Source of the DNA: Moraxellaceae bacterium
GTDB taxonomy: Bacteria > Pseudomonadota > Gammaproteobacteria > Burkholderiales > Rhodocyclaceae
Assembly: GCA_031119205.1 (NCBI GenBank)
Contig: JAVHYF010000025.1
Span: forward strand, 1 to 64,000
Length of the DNA: 64,000 nt
Reading direction: 5' to 3'
Below the pieces are notes generated by a model. That model saw only the letters and a list, made by a program, of their open reading frames with translations, did no database searches and was not told the DNA's origin. Below are positions 1 through 9,585 of the stretch, in pieces. Each line of letters starts with the position of its first letter. Position 1 is the stretch's first letter. A program made the position numbers and the translations under genes.

Positions 1-2749
1 GCTCGACCACCGCGGCCGGGGCGCGTGCCACGAAACTCTCGTTCGACAGCTTGGCATTGGCCTTGGTGATCTCGCCTTCGAGGCGTGCCACTTCCTTGCC
101 GATGCGCTCGCGTTCAGCAGCAACGTCGACCTCGATCTTCAGCATCAGGCGGAAGTCACCCACCACCTGGACCGGTGCCGGTGACTGCGGCAGTTCGGCA
201 CCCGCCGGCACCACTTCCGACAGCTTGGCCAGGGCAGCGAGATAGGGGCCGTACTGCTTCACGGTCTCTTCGTCACCGGCAACGATCAGCGGCACTTTCT
301 GCGCCGGCGACAGGCTCATCTCCGCGCGCAGGCTGCGGCAGGCGTTGATCATGTCCTTCAGCTGCGTCATGCGGCCTTCGGCCAGTTCGTCGATGCGGCT
401 GAGTTCGATGGTCGGGTAGCTGGCGGTGCCGATGAAGTCCGTTTTCTTGCGATCCGCCACCACTGCCACCGTCTGCCAGAGCTCTTCGGTGATGAAGGGA
501 ATCAGCGGGTGTGCCAGACGCAGGATGGTTTCCAGCACGCGCACCAGGGTGCGACGCGTGGCGCGCTGCTGCGCTGCGGTGCCGTTGTTGACCTGCACCT
601 TGGCAAGTTCGAGGTACCAGTCGCAGTACTCGTCCCACACCAGTTCGTAGACGGCGCGCGCAGCCATGTCGAGGCGGTACTCCTCGAAGTAGCGCGCCAC
701 TTCGCCTTCCACCCGCTGCAGTCGGCTGACGATCCAGCGGTCGGCGAAGCTGAAGTAGAGGTAGCCGCCATCGCAGTCGCTCTGCTTGTGGCTCTCCAGC
801 CCGCAATCCTTGCCTTCGCAGTTCATCAGCACGAAGCGGGTGGCGTTCCACAGCTTGTTGCAGAAGTTGCGGTAGCCCTCGCAGCGCTTGCTGTCGAAGT
901 TGATGCTGCGGCCCAGCGAGGCCAGCGCCGCGAAGGTGAAGCGCAGCGCGTCGGCGCCGTAGGCCGGGATGCCCTCGGGGAATTCCTTCTCGGTCTGCTT
1001 GCGCACCTTGGGCGCGGTCTCGGGCTTGCGCAGGCCGGTGGTGCGCTTGTCCAGCAGCGGCGCCAGCGAGATGCCGTCGATCAGGTCGACCGGGTCGAGC
1101 ACGTTGCCCTCGGACTTGCTCATCTTCTGGCCCTGCGCGTCGCGCACCAGGCCGTGGATGTAGACGTCCTTGAAGGGCACGCGGCCGGTGAAGTGCTTGG
1201 TCATCATGATCATCCGGGCGACCCAGAAGAAGATGATGTCGAAGCCGGTGACCAGCACGGACGACGGCAGGTAGAGATCCATCGCCGGGTTGGACCTGGC
1301 TGGCCAATCCGGCGTCCAGTCCAGCGTGCTGAAAGGCCACAGCGCGGACGAGTACCAGGTGTCGAGTACGTCGTTGTCGCGCTTGAGCGCGCCGGTGTAA
1401 CCGTCCTTCGCGGCGAGCTGCTGCGCCTCGTCTTCACTGTGCGCGACCCAGCATTGGCCTTCCGTGCCGTACCAAGCCGGAATCTGGTGACCCCACCACA
1501 GCTGACGCGAGATGCACCAGTCCTGCAGGTTGCGCATCCACGAGTAATAGGTGTTGACCCAGTTCTCGGGCACGAACTTCACTTCACCGGACTCGACGAC
1601 GTCCAGCGCCTTCTGGCCAATGCTCTTGCCATCTGCGCCCGGCTTGTTCACCGCGACGAACCACTGGTCGGTGAGCATCGGCTCGATGACCACGTTGGTG
1701 CGGTCGCCACGCGGCACCTGCAGCTTGTGCGGCTTCACATCACCGAGCAGGCCCAGGGCGTCGAAGTCGGCCACGATCTGTTTGCGCGCCTCGAAACGAT
1801 CCAGGCCGCGATATTTCTCCGGTGCGCTGTCGTTGATCTTCGCGTCCAGCGACAGAACGGAGATCATCGGCAGGCCATGGCGCTGGCCGACGGCATAGTC
1901 GTTGAAGTCGTGCGCTGGCGTTACCTTGACGACACCGGTGCCGAACTCGCGGTCGACATACTCATCGGCAATGACCGGGATCTCACGGCCGCACAACGGC
2001 AGTGCCACCGTCTTGCCGATGAACCGGGCGTAGCGCTCGTCTTCCGGGTGCACCATGACGGCGGTATCGCCGAGCATGGTTTCCGGACGCGTCGTTGCCA
2101 CCGTCAGGTGGCCCGAGCCATCCGCGAGCGGATATTTCAGGTGCCACAGGAAGCCATCCTCTTCCTCGCTCACCACTTCGAGGTCCGACACCGCCGTACC
2201 CAGCACCGGGTCCCAGTTCACCAGACGCTTGCCGCGGTAGATCAGGCCCTCGTTGAAGAGGCGCACGAAGGTTTCGGTGACGATCTTCGACAGACCGGCA
2301 TCCATCGTGAAGCGCTCGCGCTTCCAGTCGGGCGAGGTGCCCAAGCGGCGCATCTGGCGCGTGATGGTGCTGCCGGAGTATTCCTTCCACTCCCACACCT
2401 TCTCGATGAACTTCTCGCGGCCGAGGTCGTGGCGCGACACGCCCTGCGCGTCGAGCTGACGCTCCACCACGATCTGCGTGGCGATGCCGGCGTGATCTGT
2501 ACCCGGTTGCCACAGCGTGTTCTGGCCACGCATGCGGTGGTAGCGCGTCAGCGCATCCATGATGGTCTGGTTGAAGCCATGTCCCATGTGCAGCGTGCCG
2601 GTGACGTTGGGCGGCGGCAGCAGGATGCAGAAGGACTGGTCGGCGGGCTTGCTCTGGTCGAGGCCGGCGGCGAAGTAGCCGCTCTGCTCCCATTGCGGGT
2701 ACCAGCGGCGCTCGATGTCGGCCGGCTCGAAGCTCTTGGCGAGTTCCAT
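1..2749 (-). CDS. valS: Valine-tRNA ligase, C-terminal end cut by window edge
   Basis: Class I aminoacyl-tRNA synthetase that charges tRNA-Val in the cytoplasm and edits mischarged threonine. About 916 codons are present; E. coli ValS has 951, so roughly the last 35 residues lie outside the window. The HIGH-type motif HMGH is at residues 54-57 and KMSKS at about 542-546. The end of the visible protein is the start of the C-terminal coiled-coil arm ([14 protein letters not shown]). The start is the ATG at 2747-2749, followed by [20 protein letters not shown], which fits the family N-terminus. It is the last gene of the pepA-holC-hypothetical-valS group on this strand. Confidence 0.97.
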   Translation of the reverse strand, partial: MELAKSFEPADIERRWYPQWEQSGYFAAGLDQSKPADQSFCILLPPPNVTGTLHMGHGFNQTIMDALTRYHRMRGQNTLWQPGTDHAGIATQIVVERQLDAQGVSRHDLGREKFIEKVWEWKEYSGSTITRQMRRLGTSPDWKRERFTMDAGLSKIVTETFVRLFNEGLIYRGKRLVNWDPVLGTAVSDLEVVSEEEDGFLWHLKYPLADGSGHLTVATTRPETMLGDTAVMVHPEDERYARFIGKTVALPLCGREIPVIADEYVDREFGTGVVKVTPAHDFNDYAVGQRHGLPMISVLSLDAKINDSAPEKYRGLDRFEARKQIVADFDALGLLGDVKPHKLQVPRGDRTNVVIEPMLTDQWFVAVNKPGADGKSIGQKALDVVESGEVKFVPENWVNTYYSWMRNLQDWCISRQLWWGHQIPAWYGTEGQCWVAHSEDEAQQLAAKDGYTGALKRDNDVLDTWYSSALWPFSTLDWTPDWPARSNPAMDLYLPSSVLVTGFDIIFFWVARMIMMTKHFTGRVPFKDVYIHGLVRDAQGQKMSKSEGNVLDPVDLIDGISLAPLLDKRTTGLRKPETAPKVRKQTEKEFPEGIPAYGADALRFTFAALASLGRSINFDSKRCEGYRNFCNKLWNATRFVLMNCEGKDCGLESHKQSDCDGGYLYFSFADRWIVSRLQRVEGEVARYFEEYRLDMAARAVYELVWDEYCDWYLELAKVQVNNGTAAQQRATRRTLVRVLETILRLAHPLIPFITEELWQTVAVVADRKKTDFIGTASYPTIELSRIDELAEGRMTQLKDMINACRSLRAEMSLSPAQKVPLIVAGDEETVKQYGPYLAALAKLSEVVPAGAELPQSPAPVQVVGDFRLMLKIEVDVAAERERIGKEVARLEGEITKANAKLSNESFVARAPAAVVE

Positions 2750-2787
2750 GTTCGGAAGATGGGGAAAGAAATTTGCGGAAACCCGCG

Positions 2788-2793
2788 ATTATA
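2788..2793 (-). promoter_or_regulatory. Putative -10 box for valS
   Basis: Read on the minus strand these bases are TATAAT, a perfect sigma-70 -10 hexamer, about 39 bases upstream of the valS ATG and in the gap after the preceding gene. No good -35 hexamer lies 16-18 bases further upstream, so this is a half-supported call. It suggests valS has its own promoter as well as possible readthrough from holC. Confidence 0.35.
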
Positions 2794-2840
2794 CCGGGCC
2801 GGCCCGCCTGGACCGCCCGGAAAGGCCCCGCAGGGAGGCT

Positions 2841-3665
2841 TCAGCGCAGGTTGGGGCGGCTCTTGTCGAGCAGGCTGGAGAGCTTTTCGGAGATTTCCGG
2901 CAGCAGCGTCGCACGCATATGCGCGGTGGTTTCGGCGCGGACGCGCTCCACCATGCTGTCGAACTGCTTGTCGATGATCTGCGGCAGTTCGCGTGACACC
3001 CAGTTCTCCATGGACTGGGAGATGAACGCGTCCAGTTCGATCAGCTGTTCGCTCATCTGGGAGACGGCGTTCTGCACGGCCTCGGCGTGCACCGCGCGCA
3101 GGTAGTCGGTCTGGCTGGCCAGCGCTTCCTCGCGGCCCTGCTCGATAGCGGCCTGCACGGCACGGGCCTGCAGCAGGCGGGCCTCGGCACGGGCGCGCTC
3201 CACGGCGTCCTGCACCACCTGGTCGTGTTCCTGCAGCACTTCCTGGCGGGCCTGCGCCATCGCCTCGCGGATCAGCACATCGACCTGCTCGTGGCTGATG
3301 CCGATGACCACCGAGGCGCGTGACGCTTCCGGCGTGGGCAGGTCGATGTCCTCGACCTCGTCCGACTCCAGATCCATGACCGAGGGTTCGCCATGAGACA
3401 CGACGGGCGCAACCGTCGGGTCGGTCAACACGGGGATGTCGCTGCGCTGCGCGAAACCCATGCGCACAGGCGCGGCAGCGGCGGCAACAGCCACCGCCAC
3501 TTCGTCGTTCAGTTCCGGCAGGTCGTCGACGGCCTCGGTGAGCATGGGCAGCTCCTCGGCATCGGAACTCACGCCGTCCGGACGATTGCGGCGAATGAGG
3601 GCGTCGGCCTTGGAGAGCAGGGCCGGATCGAAGCCGTCATCGGGTTTACCGCCAATCATCATCAT
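2841..3665 (-). CDS. Uncharacterised helical protein between holC and valS (DUF2486-like position)
   Basis: 274 residues with no enzyme motif I recognise. The N-terminal half is acidic and low-complexity and carries two copies of a short motif, ELPMLTEAVDD near residue 38 and DIPVLTDPTVA near residue 77. The C-terminal half (from about residue 125) is a long, charged, probably coiled-coil helix rich in Ala, Glu, Gln and Arg, ending in SSLLDKSRPNLR. There is no signal peptide or membrane segment. Its start overlaps the holC stop by four bases, so the two are probably translationally coupled. Burkholderia genomes carry DUF2486 proteins with an IPVLTE-type motif at this locus; equating the two is my inference. 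Function unknown. Confidence 0.8.
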   Translation of the reverse strand: MMMIGGKPDDGFDPALLSKADALIRRNRPDGVSSDAEELPMLTEAVDDLPELNDEVAVAVAAAAAPVRMGFAQRSDIPVLTDPTVAPVVSHGEPSVMDLESDEVEDIDLPTPEASRASVVIGISHEQVDVLIREAMAQARQEVLQEHDQVVQDAVERARAEARLLQARAVQAAIEQGREEALASQTDYLRAVHAEAVQNAVSQMSEQLIELDAFISQSMENWVSRELPQIIDKQFDSMVERVRAETTAHMRATLLPEISEKLSSLLDKSRPNLR

Positions 3666-4090
3666 TCGCCCAGGTTGGAGAGGTCGTGCGCGGTCACAGG
3701 GTAGCCCTGTTCCTTGTAGAACTGCCAGCGCCGCCGGGCGGGCTGGCGCTCGGCATCGCTGCGCCCCACCACCTCGACCAGCATGGCAAAACGCGAGAAA
3801 TCGCCGGGCAGATCGCCACCCAGATTCAGCAGCAAGTCTTCATGCGGCAGGTCCGCCAGCTGGCGTGCAAAGACTATCGGCGTGCGGCTGGCGAGCTTTG
3901 AGTGCTGGCCTACGTGCGGCAGGAAAGAGAGGGCAGGCGTCGTCCACAGCAAAGCATCGAAACGCCGGGCCTCAGCCTCGTCGGGTGCGAAAACCACCGC
4001 CTTGCGGCCCTGCCGGCGCGCCTTGGTAAGGATCACCGCGGCGGCGGCCAGGCGGTCAGGGGCGTTGTGATAGAACTTGACCTCGGTCAC
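3662..4090 (-). CDS. holC: DNA polymerase III subunit chi
   Basis: Accessory subunit of the replicative polymerase clamp loader; chi pairs with psi (HolD) and contacts SSB. The 142-residue length and the opening TEVKFYHNAPDRLAAAAVILTKA match the HolC family (about 147 residues in E. coli), as does the conserved central stretch RRFDALLWTTPALSFLPH. It lies downstream of pepA on the same strand, the usual arrangement in beta- and gammaproteobacteria, and overlaps the next gene by four bases. Confidence 0.93.
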   Translation of the reverse strand: MTEVKFYHNAPDRLAAAAVILTKARRQGRKAVVFAPDEAEARRFDALLWTTPALSFLPHVGQHSKLASRTPIVFARQLADLPHEDLLLNLGGDLPGDFSRFAMLVEVVGRSDAERQPARRRWQFYKEQGYPVTAHDLSNLGE

Positions 4091-4144
4091 GCCTGCCAGC
4101 TCCTCGTCCCTTCAGCCCTTACACGCATCTCTCGCACACTTCCC

Positions 4145-5626
4145 TTACACGCCTGCGCGCTGGATCAGGAAGTGGGTCAGCAGCGGCACCGGGCGGCCGG
4201 TAGCCCCCTTCTCCGCGCCGCTCTTCCAGGCCGTGCCGGCGATATCCAGGTGCGCCCACTTGTAGGCTTTGGTGAAGCGCGATAGGAAAGCCGCCGCTGT
4301 GATCGAGCCCGCCGGACGACCGCCGATGTTGGCCATGTCGGCGAAGTTGCTCTTCAACTGGTCCTGGTATTCGTCGAACAGCGGCATCTGCCAGGCACGG
4401 TCACCGGTGGCGAGACCGATGTCCATCAGCTCACGCGCCAGCGCATCGTCGTTGGCCATGAGGCCGGACACCTGGTGGCCCAGCGCGATGATGCAGGCGC
4501 CGGTCAGGGTGGCGATGTCCACCACCGCGGCCGGCTTGAAGCGCTCGGCATAGGTCAGCGCGTCGCACAGGATCAGGCGGCCTTCGGCGTCGGTGTTCAG
4601 CACCTCGATGGTCAGGCCGGACATGGAGGTCACCACGTCGCCCGGCTTCGTCGCCTGGCCGGAGGGCATGTTCTCGGTGGTGGGAATCAGGCCCACCACG
4701 TTGAGCGGCAACTGCATCTCGGCAATCGCCTTGAAGGTGCCCAGCACAGAGGCGGCGCCGCACATGTCGAACTTCATTTCGTCCATGCCCTCGCCCGGCT
4801 TCAGCGAGATGCCGCCGGTGTCGAAGGTGATGCCCTTGCCGACCAGCACGATGGGCGCGTCCTTGGCCTTGCCACCGTTGTAGTGCATGACGATGAAGCG
4901 CGGCGGTTCGATCGAGCCCGCAGCCACCGACAGGAAGGAGCCCATGCCCAGCTTGGCAATGGCGGCCTTGTCGAAGACCTCGACCTTGAACTTGTATTGC
5001 TTGCCCAGCTTCTTCGCGGTGTCGGCGAGATAGGTCGGCGTGCAGTAGTTGGCCGGCAGGTTGCCCAGATCCTTCGCCAGCGCCATGCCTTCGGCAATCG
5101 CTGCACCCTGCGCCAGCGCGGCGGCGGCAGCGCGGTCACTCTTGCCGACCAGCAGCACCTCCAGCTTCGCAGCGCCCGTCTTGCGCGGCTCCTTCTTTGC
5201 ACGCGGAGCGTCGAAACGGTAATCCGCATCACCGATCAGCAGGGCTGCGCTGCGCAGCACCACCGGCAGCGCCAGATCGCCGGCCAGGCAATCGGTCGCG
5301 CACAACGCCGCGCTGTCAGCCTTGTTGCCGGCCAGCCATTTGCCGACGGCAGCGAAAGCGCCGCGCAGCGTTTTTTCGGTGATGTCATCGCGCTTGCCCA
5401 GGCTCACCAGCAGCACACGCTCGGCGGCCACGCCGGGCAACAGCGGCACGGCCAGCAGGCTGCCCGCCTTCTCGTCCAGATCGCGCTTCGCCAGCTTCGC
5501 CAGCGCGCCGCCTGCGGCGGCATCCACCGCCTTGCCCTGTGCGCCTAGTTCCCCACCCGCTACGGGCAGTACCAGGCAGGCTGTCTTGAGTTTCTCGGGG
5601 GTCGAGGCTTTTATGCTAAATTCCAT
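4145..5626 (-). CDS. pepA: Leucyl aminopeptidase (M17 family)
   Basis: Cytosolic, hexameric, two-metal aminopeptidase that removes N-terminal residues from peptides; PepA homologues can also bind DNA. 493 residues, close to the 503 of E. coli PepA. The M17 signature NTDAEGRL is intact, and the metal and substrate loops (VGKGITFDTGGISLKP, MKFDMCGAASVLG) are present. The start MEFSIKAST is typical of betaproteobacterial PepA. It is divergent from lptF, with about 89 bases between start codons, and is followed by holC. Confidence 0.97.
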   Translation of the reverse strand: MEFSIKASTPEKLKTACLVLPVAGGELGAQGKAVDAAAGGALAKLAKRDLDEKAGSLLAVPLLPGVAAERVLLVSLGKRDDITEKTLRGAFAAVGKWLAGNKADSAALCATDCLAGDLALPVVLRSAALLIGDADYRFDAPRAKKEPRKTGAAKLEVLLVGKSDRAAAAALAQGAAIAEGMALAKDLGNLPANYCTPTYLADTAKKLGKQYKFKVEVFDKAAIAKLGMGSFLSVAAGSIEPPRFIVMHYNGGKAKDAPIVLVGKGITFDTGGISLKPGEGMDEMKFDMCGAASVLGTFKAIAEMQLPLNVVGLIPTTENMPSGQATKPGDVVTSMSGLTIEVLNTDAEGRLILCDALTYAERFKPAAVVDIATLTGACIIALGHQVSGLMANDDALARELMDIGLATGDRAWQMPLFDEYQDQLKSNFADMANIGGRPAGSITAAAFLSRFTKAYKWAHLDIAGTAWKSGAEKGATGRPVPLLTHFLIQRAGV

Positions 5627-5715
5627 CGCGTTTTTCCTGTCCGCAAGTCATTGAACGCCAAGGCTGGATTATCTCCGCAGGCCCTTGGCGCCGTCAAAGA
5701 AGCCCAACCTCCACG

Positions 5716-6813
5716 ATGATCTTCCACCGCGCGGCCCTGCGTGAGTTCGTGTCCACTGCGGCGGCGTTGTTCGTGGGGCTGTCCTTCATCATGGTCACCG
5801 TCGTGCTGATCCGCTTCCTCAGTCAGGCTGCGGGGGGGCAGGTTCCGGCGGACGCCGTGCTGGCGCTGATCGGCTTCACCTCCCTCAACTGGATGCCGAT
5901 CTCGCTGTCGCTGTCGGTATTCGTCGCCATCCTGCTAACGCTGGCGCGTAACTGGCGCGAATCGGAAATGGTGGTGTGGTTCGCCTCCGGCCAGCCGCTC
6001 ACGGCGTGGATCGCCCCGGTGCTGCGCTTCGCCATACCCATTGTGGCGGTGATCGGCGCGCTGTCGCTGTACGTGTCGCCCTGGGCACAGATGAAAGCCG
6101 CGGAGTACCGCAAGGATCTTGAGGCGCGCGAGGAGGTGTCGCGCGTCACCCCCGGCGTGTTCCGCGAGATCGCCAGCGCCCAGCGCGTGTTCTACGTGGA
6201 GTCGATCGCAGGCGATGAAGGCCGGGTGCGCAACGTGTTCGTGGTGACGGCGCGCGAAGGCAAGCACAACGTCACGGTCGCTGCCAGCGGGCGCATCGAG
6301 CTGGCGAAGAACGGCGACCGCTTCATGGTGCTGGAGAATGGCCGCCGTTACGAAGGCGAGCCGGGCCGCCAGGATTTCCGCGTGATGAACTTCGCCAGCT
6401 ACGCACTGCGCATCGAGCCGAAGGAAGTGGAGCGGGTGGCGCTGTCGACCAAGACCGCCACCAGCACCCAGCTGCTTACCCTGCCGACCCAGCAGAACCT
6501 TGGCGAACTGCTGCGCCGGGTGAGCCTCCCGGTGTCCGCCCTGATCCTGGCCTTGCTGGCGATTCCGCTGTCCTATGTGAATCCGCGCGGTGGGCGTGCC
6601 TACAGCCTGGTTTTCGCCATCCTGTTGTTCACCGTCTACATCAACCTGATCGGCATCGGTCAGGCCTGGGTCGGCCAGGGGCGCGCCGGCTTCGCGGCCG
6701 CCATGGCCAGCATCCACCTGCCGATGCTGGCCCTGTTCTGCGTATTGATGTGGCGCCGTACCAACCCCAACCGTAACTGGCTGGGCTGGCTGCGTCGCAG
6801 GGGGTCCGCATGA
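5716..6813 (+). CDS. lptF: LPS export ABC transporter permease LptF
   Basis: Inner-membrane permease that with LptG and the LptB ATPase extracts lipopolysaccharide from the inner membrane and feeds the Lpt bridge. 365 residues; YjgP/YjgQ-family architecture with three N-terminal transmembrane helices, a periplasmic jellyroll region (about residues 130-260) and three C-terminal helices. It begins MIFHRAALREFVSTAAALF. The stop overlaps the lptG start by four bases (ATGA), so the two subunits are probably made in step. Confidence 0.96.
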   Translation: MIFHRAALREFVSTAAALFVGLSFIMVTVVLIRFLSQAAGGQVPADAVLALIGFTSLNWMPISLSLSVFVAILLTLARNWRESEMVVWFASGQPLTAWIAPVLRFAIPIVAVIGALSLYVSPWAQMKAAEYRKDLEAREEVSRVTPGVFREIASAQRVFYVESIAGDEGRVRNVFVVTAREGKHNVTVAASGRIELAKNGDRFMVLENGRRYEGEPGRQDFRVMNFASYALRIEPKEVERVALSTKTATSTQLLTLPTQQNLGELLRRVSLPVSALILALLAIPLSYVNPRGGRAYSLVFAILLFTVYINLIGIGQAWVGQGRAGFAAAMASIHLPMLALFCVLMWRRTNPNRNWLGWLRRRGSA

Positions 6814-7883
6814 GGACGCTGGGCGCCTATCTGCGGCGCGAGGTTCTCGGCTCGATCGGCCTGGTGCTGCTGGCCTTCCTGGCACTGTTCGCGATCTTCG
6901 ACTTCCTCGCGGAACTCGACGAACTGGGGCGCGGCACCTACCGGCTCAAGCACGTCATCATCTATGTGCTGCTGACCCTGCCCGGCCGCGCTTACGAAGT
7001 CATGCCGATTGCCGCGCTGATCGGCACCCTGCTGGGCCTCACCATCCTCGCGCGCAACTCCGAGATCACCGTGATGCGCAGCTCCGGCGTGTCGTTGCGG
7101 CGTCTGCTCGGCAGCCTGCTGAAGACCGGCACCATCCTCGTGCTGCTGACCCTGATCCTCGGCGAACTGATCGTGCCGCCGCTGGAGCGGGCCGCGCAAC
7201 GCTGGCGCTTGATGAGCACACAGAGCGCGCTGAAGCAGGATTTCGTCACCGGCACCTGGATGCGGGACGGGGCGCTGTTCATCAACATCCGCAAAGCCCA
7301 GCCGAACGGCGAACTGGAAGGCATCCGCCTCTATGAATTCGACCGTGAGCACCGGCTGATCTCGCTGGCCAGTGCCGAACGCGGCGAGTTCACCTTCGGC
7401 ACCGGATGGCGCCTGTTCGACGCCACGCAGATCATCTTCCTGCCGGACCACACCGAGCGCAACGTGCAGCCGGAGCTGAGCTGGGCCTCGGAACTGACGC
7501 CGGAAATGGTCAGTGTGGCGATGGTGACGCCGGAACGCATGGCCATCCGCTCTCTGTATCCCTATGTGCGCCACATGCTGGACAACAACCAGCGCGCCGG
7601 CCGCTACGCGGTGGCGCTGTGGAAGAAGGTGATCTATCCGTTCGCGTCGCTGATCATGATCGCCCTGGCCCTGCCCTTCGCCCTGGGCAACCAGCGCAGC
7701 GGCAACATCGGCGGCCGGCTGCTCATCGGCGTGATGCTGGGCATGGGCTTCCACCTGCTCAACGGCCTGTTCGGCAACCTCGGCATCATCAACAACTGGT
7801 CGCCATGGTGGAGCGCTTCCGCACCGAGCCTGCTCTTCATGGTGGCGGCGGCAGCCCTGATCTGGAAGGCAGAGCGACGCTGA
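6810..7883 (+). CDS. lptG: LPS export ABC transporter permease LptG
   Basis: Second permease of the LptB2FG lipopolysaccharide extractor. 357 residues with the same 3 helices - periplasmic domain - 3 helices plan as LptF. It starts MRTLGAYLRREVLGSIGLVLLAF and contains the family stretch YEVMPIAALIGTLLGLTILARNSE between helices two and three. It overlaps lptF by four bases and is convergent with the RDD gene; about 42 bases separate the stops, with no obvious hairpin terminator between them. Confidence 0.96.
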   Translation: MRTLGAYLRREVLGSIGLVLLAFLALFAIFDFLAELDELGRGTYRLKHVIIYVLLTLPGRAYEVMPIAALIGTLLGLTILARNSEITVMRSSGVSLRRLLGSLLKTGTILVLLTLILGELIVPPLERAAQRWRLMSTQSALKQDFVTGTWMRDGALFINIRKAQPNGELEGIRLYEFDREHRLISLASAERGEFTFGTGWRLFDATQIIFLPDHTERNVQPELSWASELTPEMVSVAMVTPERMAIRSLYPYVRHMLDNNQRAGRYAVALWKKVIYPFASLIMIALALPFALGNQRSGNIGGRLLIGVMLGMGFHLLNGLFGNLGIINNWSPWWSASAPSLLFMVAAAALIWKAERR

Positions 7884-7925
7884 ACGCCAGCGCGCCGGCG
7901 CAACAGGCAGGTTCCTGGCGGGTAC

Positions 7926-8408
7926 TTACCCGGCCTTGAGGCGGGGCACCAGCACGATGCAGGTTCCCGCCCAGCGATCATGCGGGAACTGCCGGTCGCG
8001 ATCCACCCAGGCGGTCCAGATAAGGCCCACACCGGACAGCAGCAACAGCAGCGACGGCCACGCATATACGTAGCGCAATACCAGCTGCTTCAACGATGCC
8101 GGCCGGCCGCTGGCCGCATCGACGATCTGCAGGCTCCAGGTCTGCATGGCGAGGGACTGGCCATTGCTCCGCCACACTGCCACGAAGTAACAACCCATCA
8201 GCAGGAACACGTGCAGCCACAGCAACCAGCCGGGCGCGGCCCACTTGAAGCCGATGGACAAGGCCACCTGCGGCGCCAGCCCTCCCACCACCAGCACACC
8301 GAAGGCCGGCAGGGATTCGTAGATCAGGCAGGTGACGCGCCGGCGCAGGGAGGCGAGCTCGACCACCGGGCGCTGCGGCGCACCGGTCGCTACGGAAACG
8401 GCACTCAT
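7926..8408 (-). CDS. RDD family membrane protein
   Basis: 160 residues with hydrophobic segments consistent with four transmembrane helices. RDD features are RRVTCLIYESLPAFGVLVVGG near the N-terminus and WSLQIVDAASGRPASLKQLVLRYVYAWPSLL in the middle, ending DRDRQFPHDRWAGTCIV. I choose the ATG at 8406-8408 (MSAVSVATGAPQRP) because it overlaps the stop of the upstream DUF3106 gene by four bases; a much longer upstream extension in this frame is an antisense/offset artefact. RDD proteins have no single known role; transport and envelope functions are proposed. Fourth gene of the sigma-factor operon. Confidence 0.88.
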   Translation of the reverse strand: MSAVSVATGAPQRPVVELASLRRRVTCLIYESLPAFGVLVVGGLAPQVALSIGFKWAAPGWLLWLHVFLLMGCYFVAVWRSNGQSLAMQTWSLQIVDAASGRPASLKQLVLRYVYAWPSLLLLLSGVGLIWTAWVDRDRQFPHDRWAGTCIVLVPRLKAG

Positions 8409-9178
8409 TGCTGGTGAGGATCGGTCGGAAGGAAGCCGCTGTCGGGTAGCGGCGGAGCCAGCATGATATCCGGGGCCGGGGACGGCGACATCACGGCCGG
8501 CTCCGACTGTGGCAGCAGCTGTGGCTGCGGCTCGCTCACGGCCGGCGCAGGGCGCGGCGCCTGCGGGCGGGTGCCTTGCGGCACCACGAGCAAGGCCATC
8601 GGCACCTGCACGGTCGGCGCCGTGATCGGCGACATCGGCGCAGCGGCCGTCTGCCGGGGCTGGCTGGGGGTAGCGCGGGCCGTCTTCAGCTTGGCCTTGT
8701 CCTCTGGCGACAGTGCGGAATACTCCTCCCACTTCTGGCGGAGTTCGCGGCGCGCCTGCGGCGACACGGTCTGCAGCTTCTTGTACTGGCCGCGGGCCTT
8801 TTCGCGCTCGACGGCGCTCAATCGCGTCCATTCCCGCATGCGGTCCTGCATGCGCTGCTGCTCGACCGGTGTCAGGCGGTCGTAGCGGGCGGCGATGACC
8901 AGCCATTTTTCACGGCGGTCGTCCCCGAGGCGGTCCCACTCCTTGGCAAGCGGTGCAAGCGTCGCGCGATTGGCCGCGGACAGCTGCTTCCACTTCAGCG
9001 TGGCGAGCGACGCCACCTCGAGGCTCTCCTCGGCCGGGAGCACCACGTCGGTGAAGGTCTGGGGAGGCGTGGCGGGCTTGCGCTGCACCAGCCAGATCGA
9101 CAGCGCCACCGCCAGGACGACAACGCCGGCCAGGCCGGCGAGGATCAGCTGGCGTCGGGCTCGGACATGCGTAGCCAT
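8405..9178 (-). CDS. DUF3106 protein: membrane-anchored helical-repeat protein
   Basis: 257 residues. A hydrophobic segment at about residues 10-32 acts as a signal anchor, after which the chain should be periplasmic. Residues about 62-165 are at least five consecutive 18-residue repeats of the form L-S/T-P-x-E-R...W/Y-x-R, for example LTPVEQQRMQDRMREWTR and LSAVEREKARGQYKKLQT. The C-terminal third is Pro/Ala/Gln-rich and probably disordered. It matches the DUF3106 family, whose function is unknown. Its start lies 34 bases inside the end of the DUF3619 gene and its stop overlaps the RDD start, so all four genes are almost certainly co-transcribed. Confidence 0.88.
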   Translation of the reverse strand: MATHVRARRQLILAGLAGVVVLAVALSIWLVQRKPATPPQTFTDVVLPAEESLEVASLATLKWKQLSAANRATLAPLAKEWDRLGDDRREKWLVIAARYDRLTPVEQQRMQDRMREWTRLSAVEREKARGQYKKLQTVSPQARRELRQKWEEYSALSPEDKAKLKTARATPSQPRQTAAAPMSPITAPTVQVPMALLVVPQGTRPQAPRPAPAVSEPQPQLLPQSEPAVMSPSPAPDIMLAPPLPDSGFLPTDPHQQ

Positions 9179-9585
9179 GCGTCGAACCCCTTGTCCAGAT
9201 AGGCATCGATGGGCAGGTCATCGACCAGCAACTGGCTGTCCACTTCCGCCATTTCAGTGCTGCGCTCCAGCCCCATCCAGTAGTCGGTACCGGCCACGGC
9301 AACCAGCAAGGCCAGCGACAAGGCCAGGCCACCGCCGTATTCCATGCCCCAGCCCATCACGCTGCGACCGATGCCAGCCAGCGACAGACGCGACTCGGCA
9401 ACCTCCGCATGGCGGGCCAGCGCAGCCTGGCGAGCCGCCTGCAGGCGCTGGGCCGTACCGGCGTCCATGTCCAGCAAGCCCGCATTCAGCTTGTTGCGCA
9501 GCTTCATGCCGATCTCGCGCTCGGCAAGGTCGGATTCGAAGTGTTCAGACTCGAACGACAGGTTCTGGGGGGCTGGCTGGTTCAT
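9145..9585 (-). CDS. DUF3619 single-pass membrane protein, possible anti-sigma factor
   Basis: 146 residues from the ATG at 9583-9585 (MNQPAPQNLS), which overlaps the sigma-factor stop by four bases. A charged N-terminal part of about 80 residues contains FESDLAEREIGMKLRNKLNAGL. One transmembrane helix follows (about residues 84-104, GGLALSLALLVAVAG), then a short acidic tail of about 40 residues that would be periplasmic. This topology (cytoplasmic N-terminus, one helix, small outer part) and the position directly after a sigma factor resemble anti-sigma factors. That role is inference; the DUF3619 family has no established function. Confidence 0.85.
   Translation of the reverse strand: MNQPAPQNLSFESEHFESDLAEREIGMKLRNKLNAGLLDMDAGTAQRLQAARQAALARHAEVAESRLSLAGIGRSVMGWGMEYGGGLALSLALLVAVAGTDYWMGLERSTEMAEVDSQLLVDDLPIDAYLDKGFDAWLRMSEPDAS

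Noticed and set aside
509-2977. 822-codon open frame on the plus strand opposite valS
   Set aside because: It is the antisense of a clear valS frame; its translation is a His/Arg/Gln-rich composition typical of shadows in GC-rich DNA.
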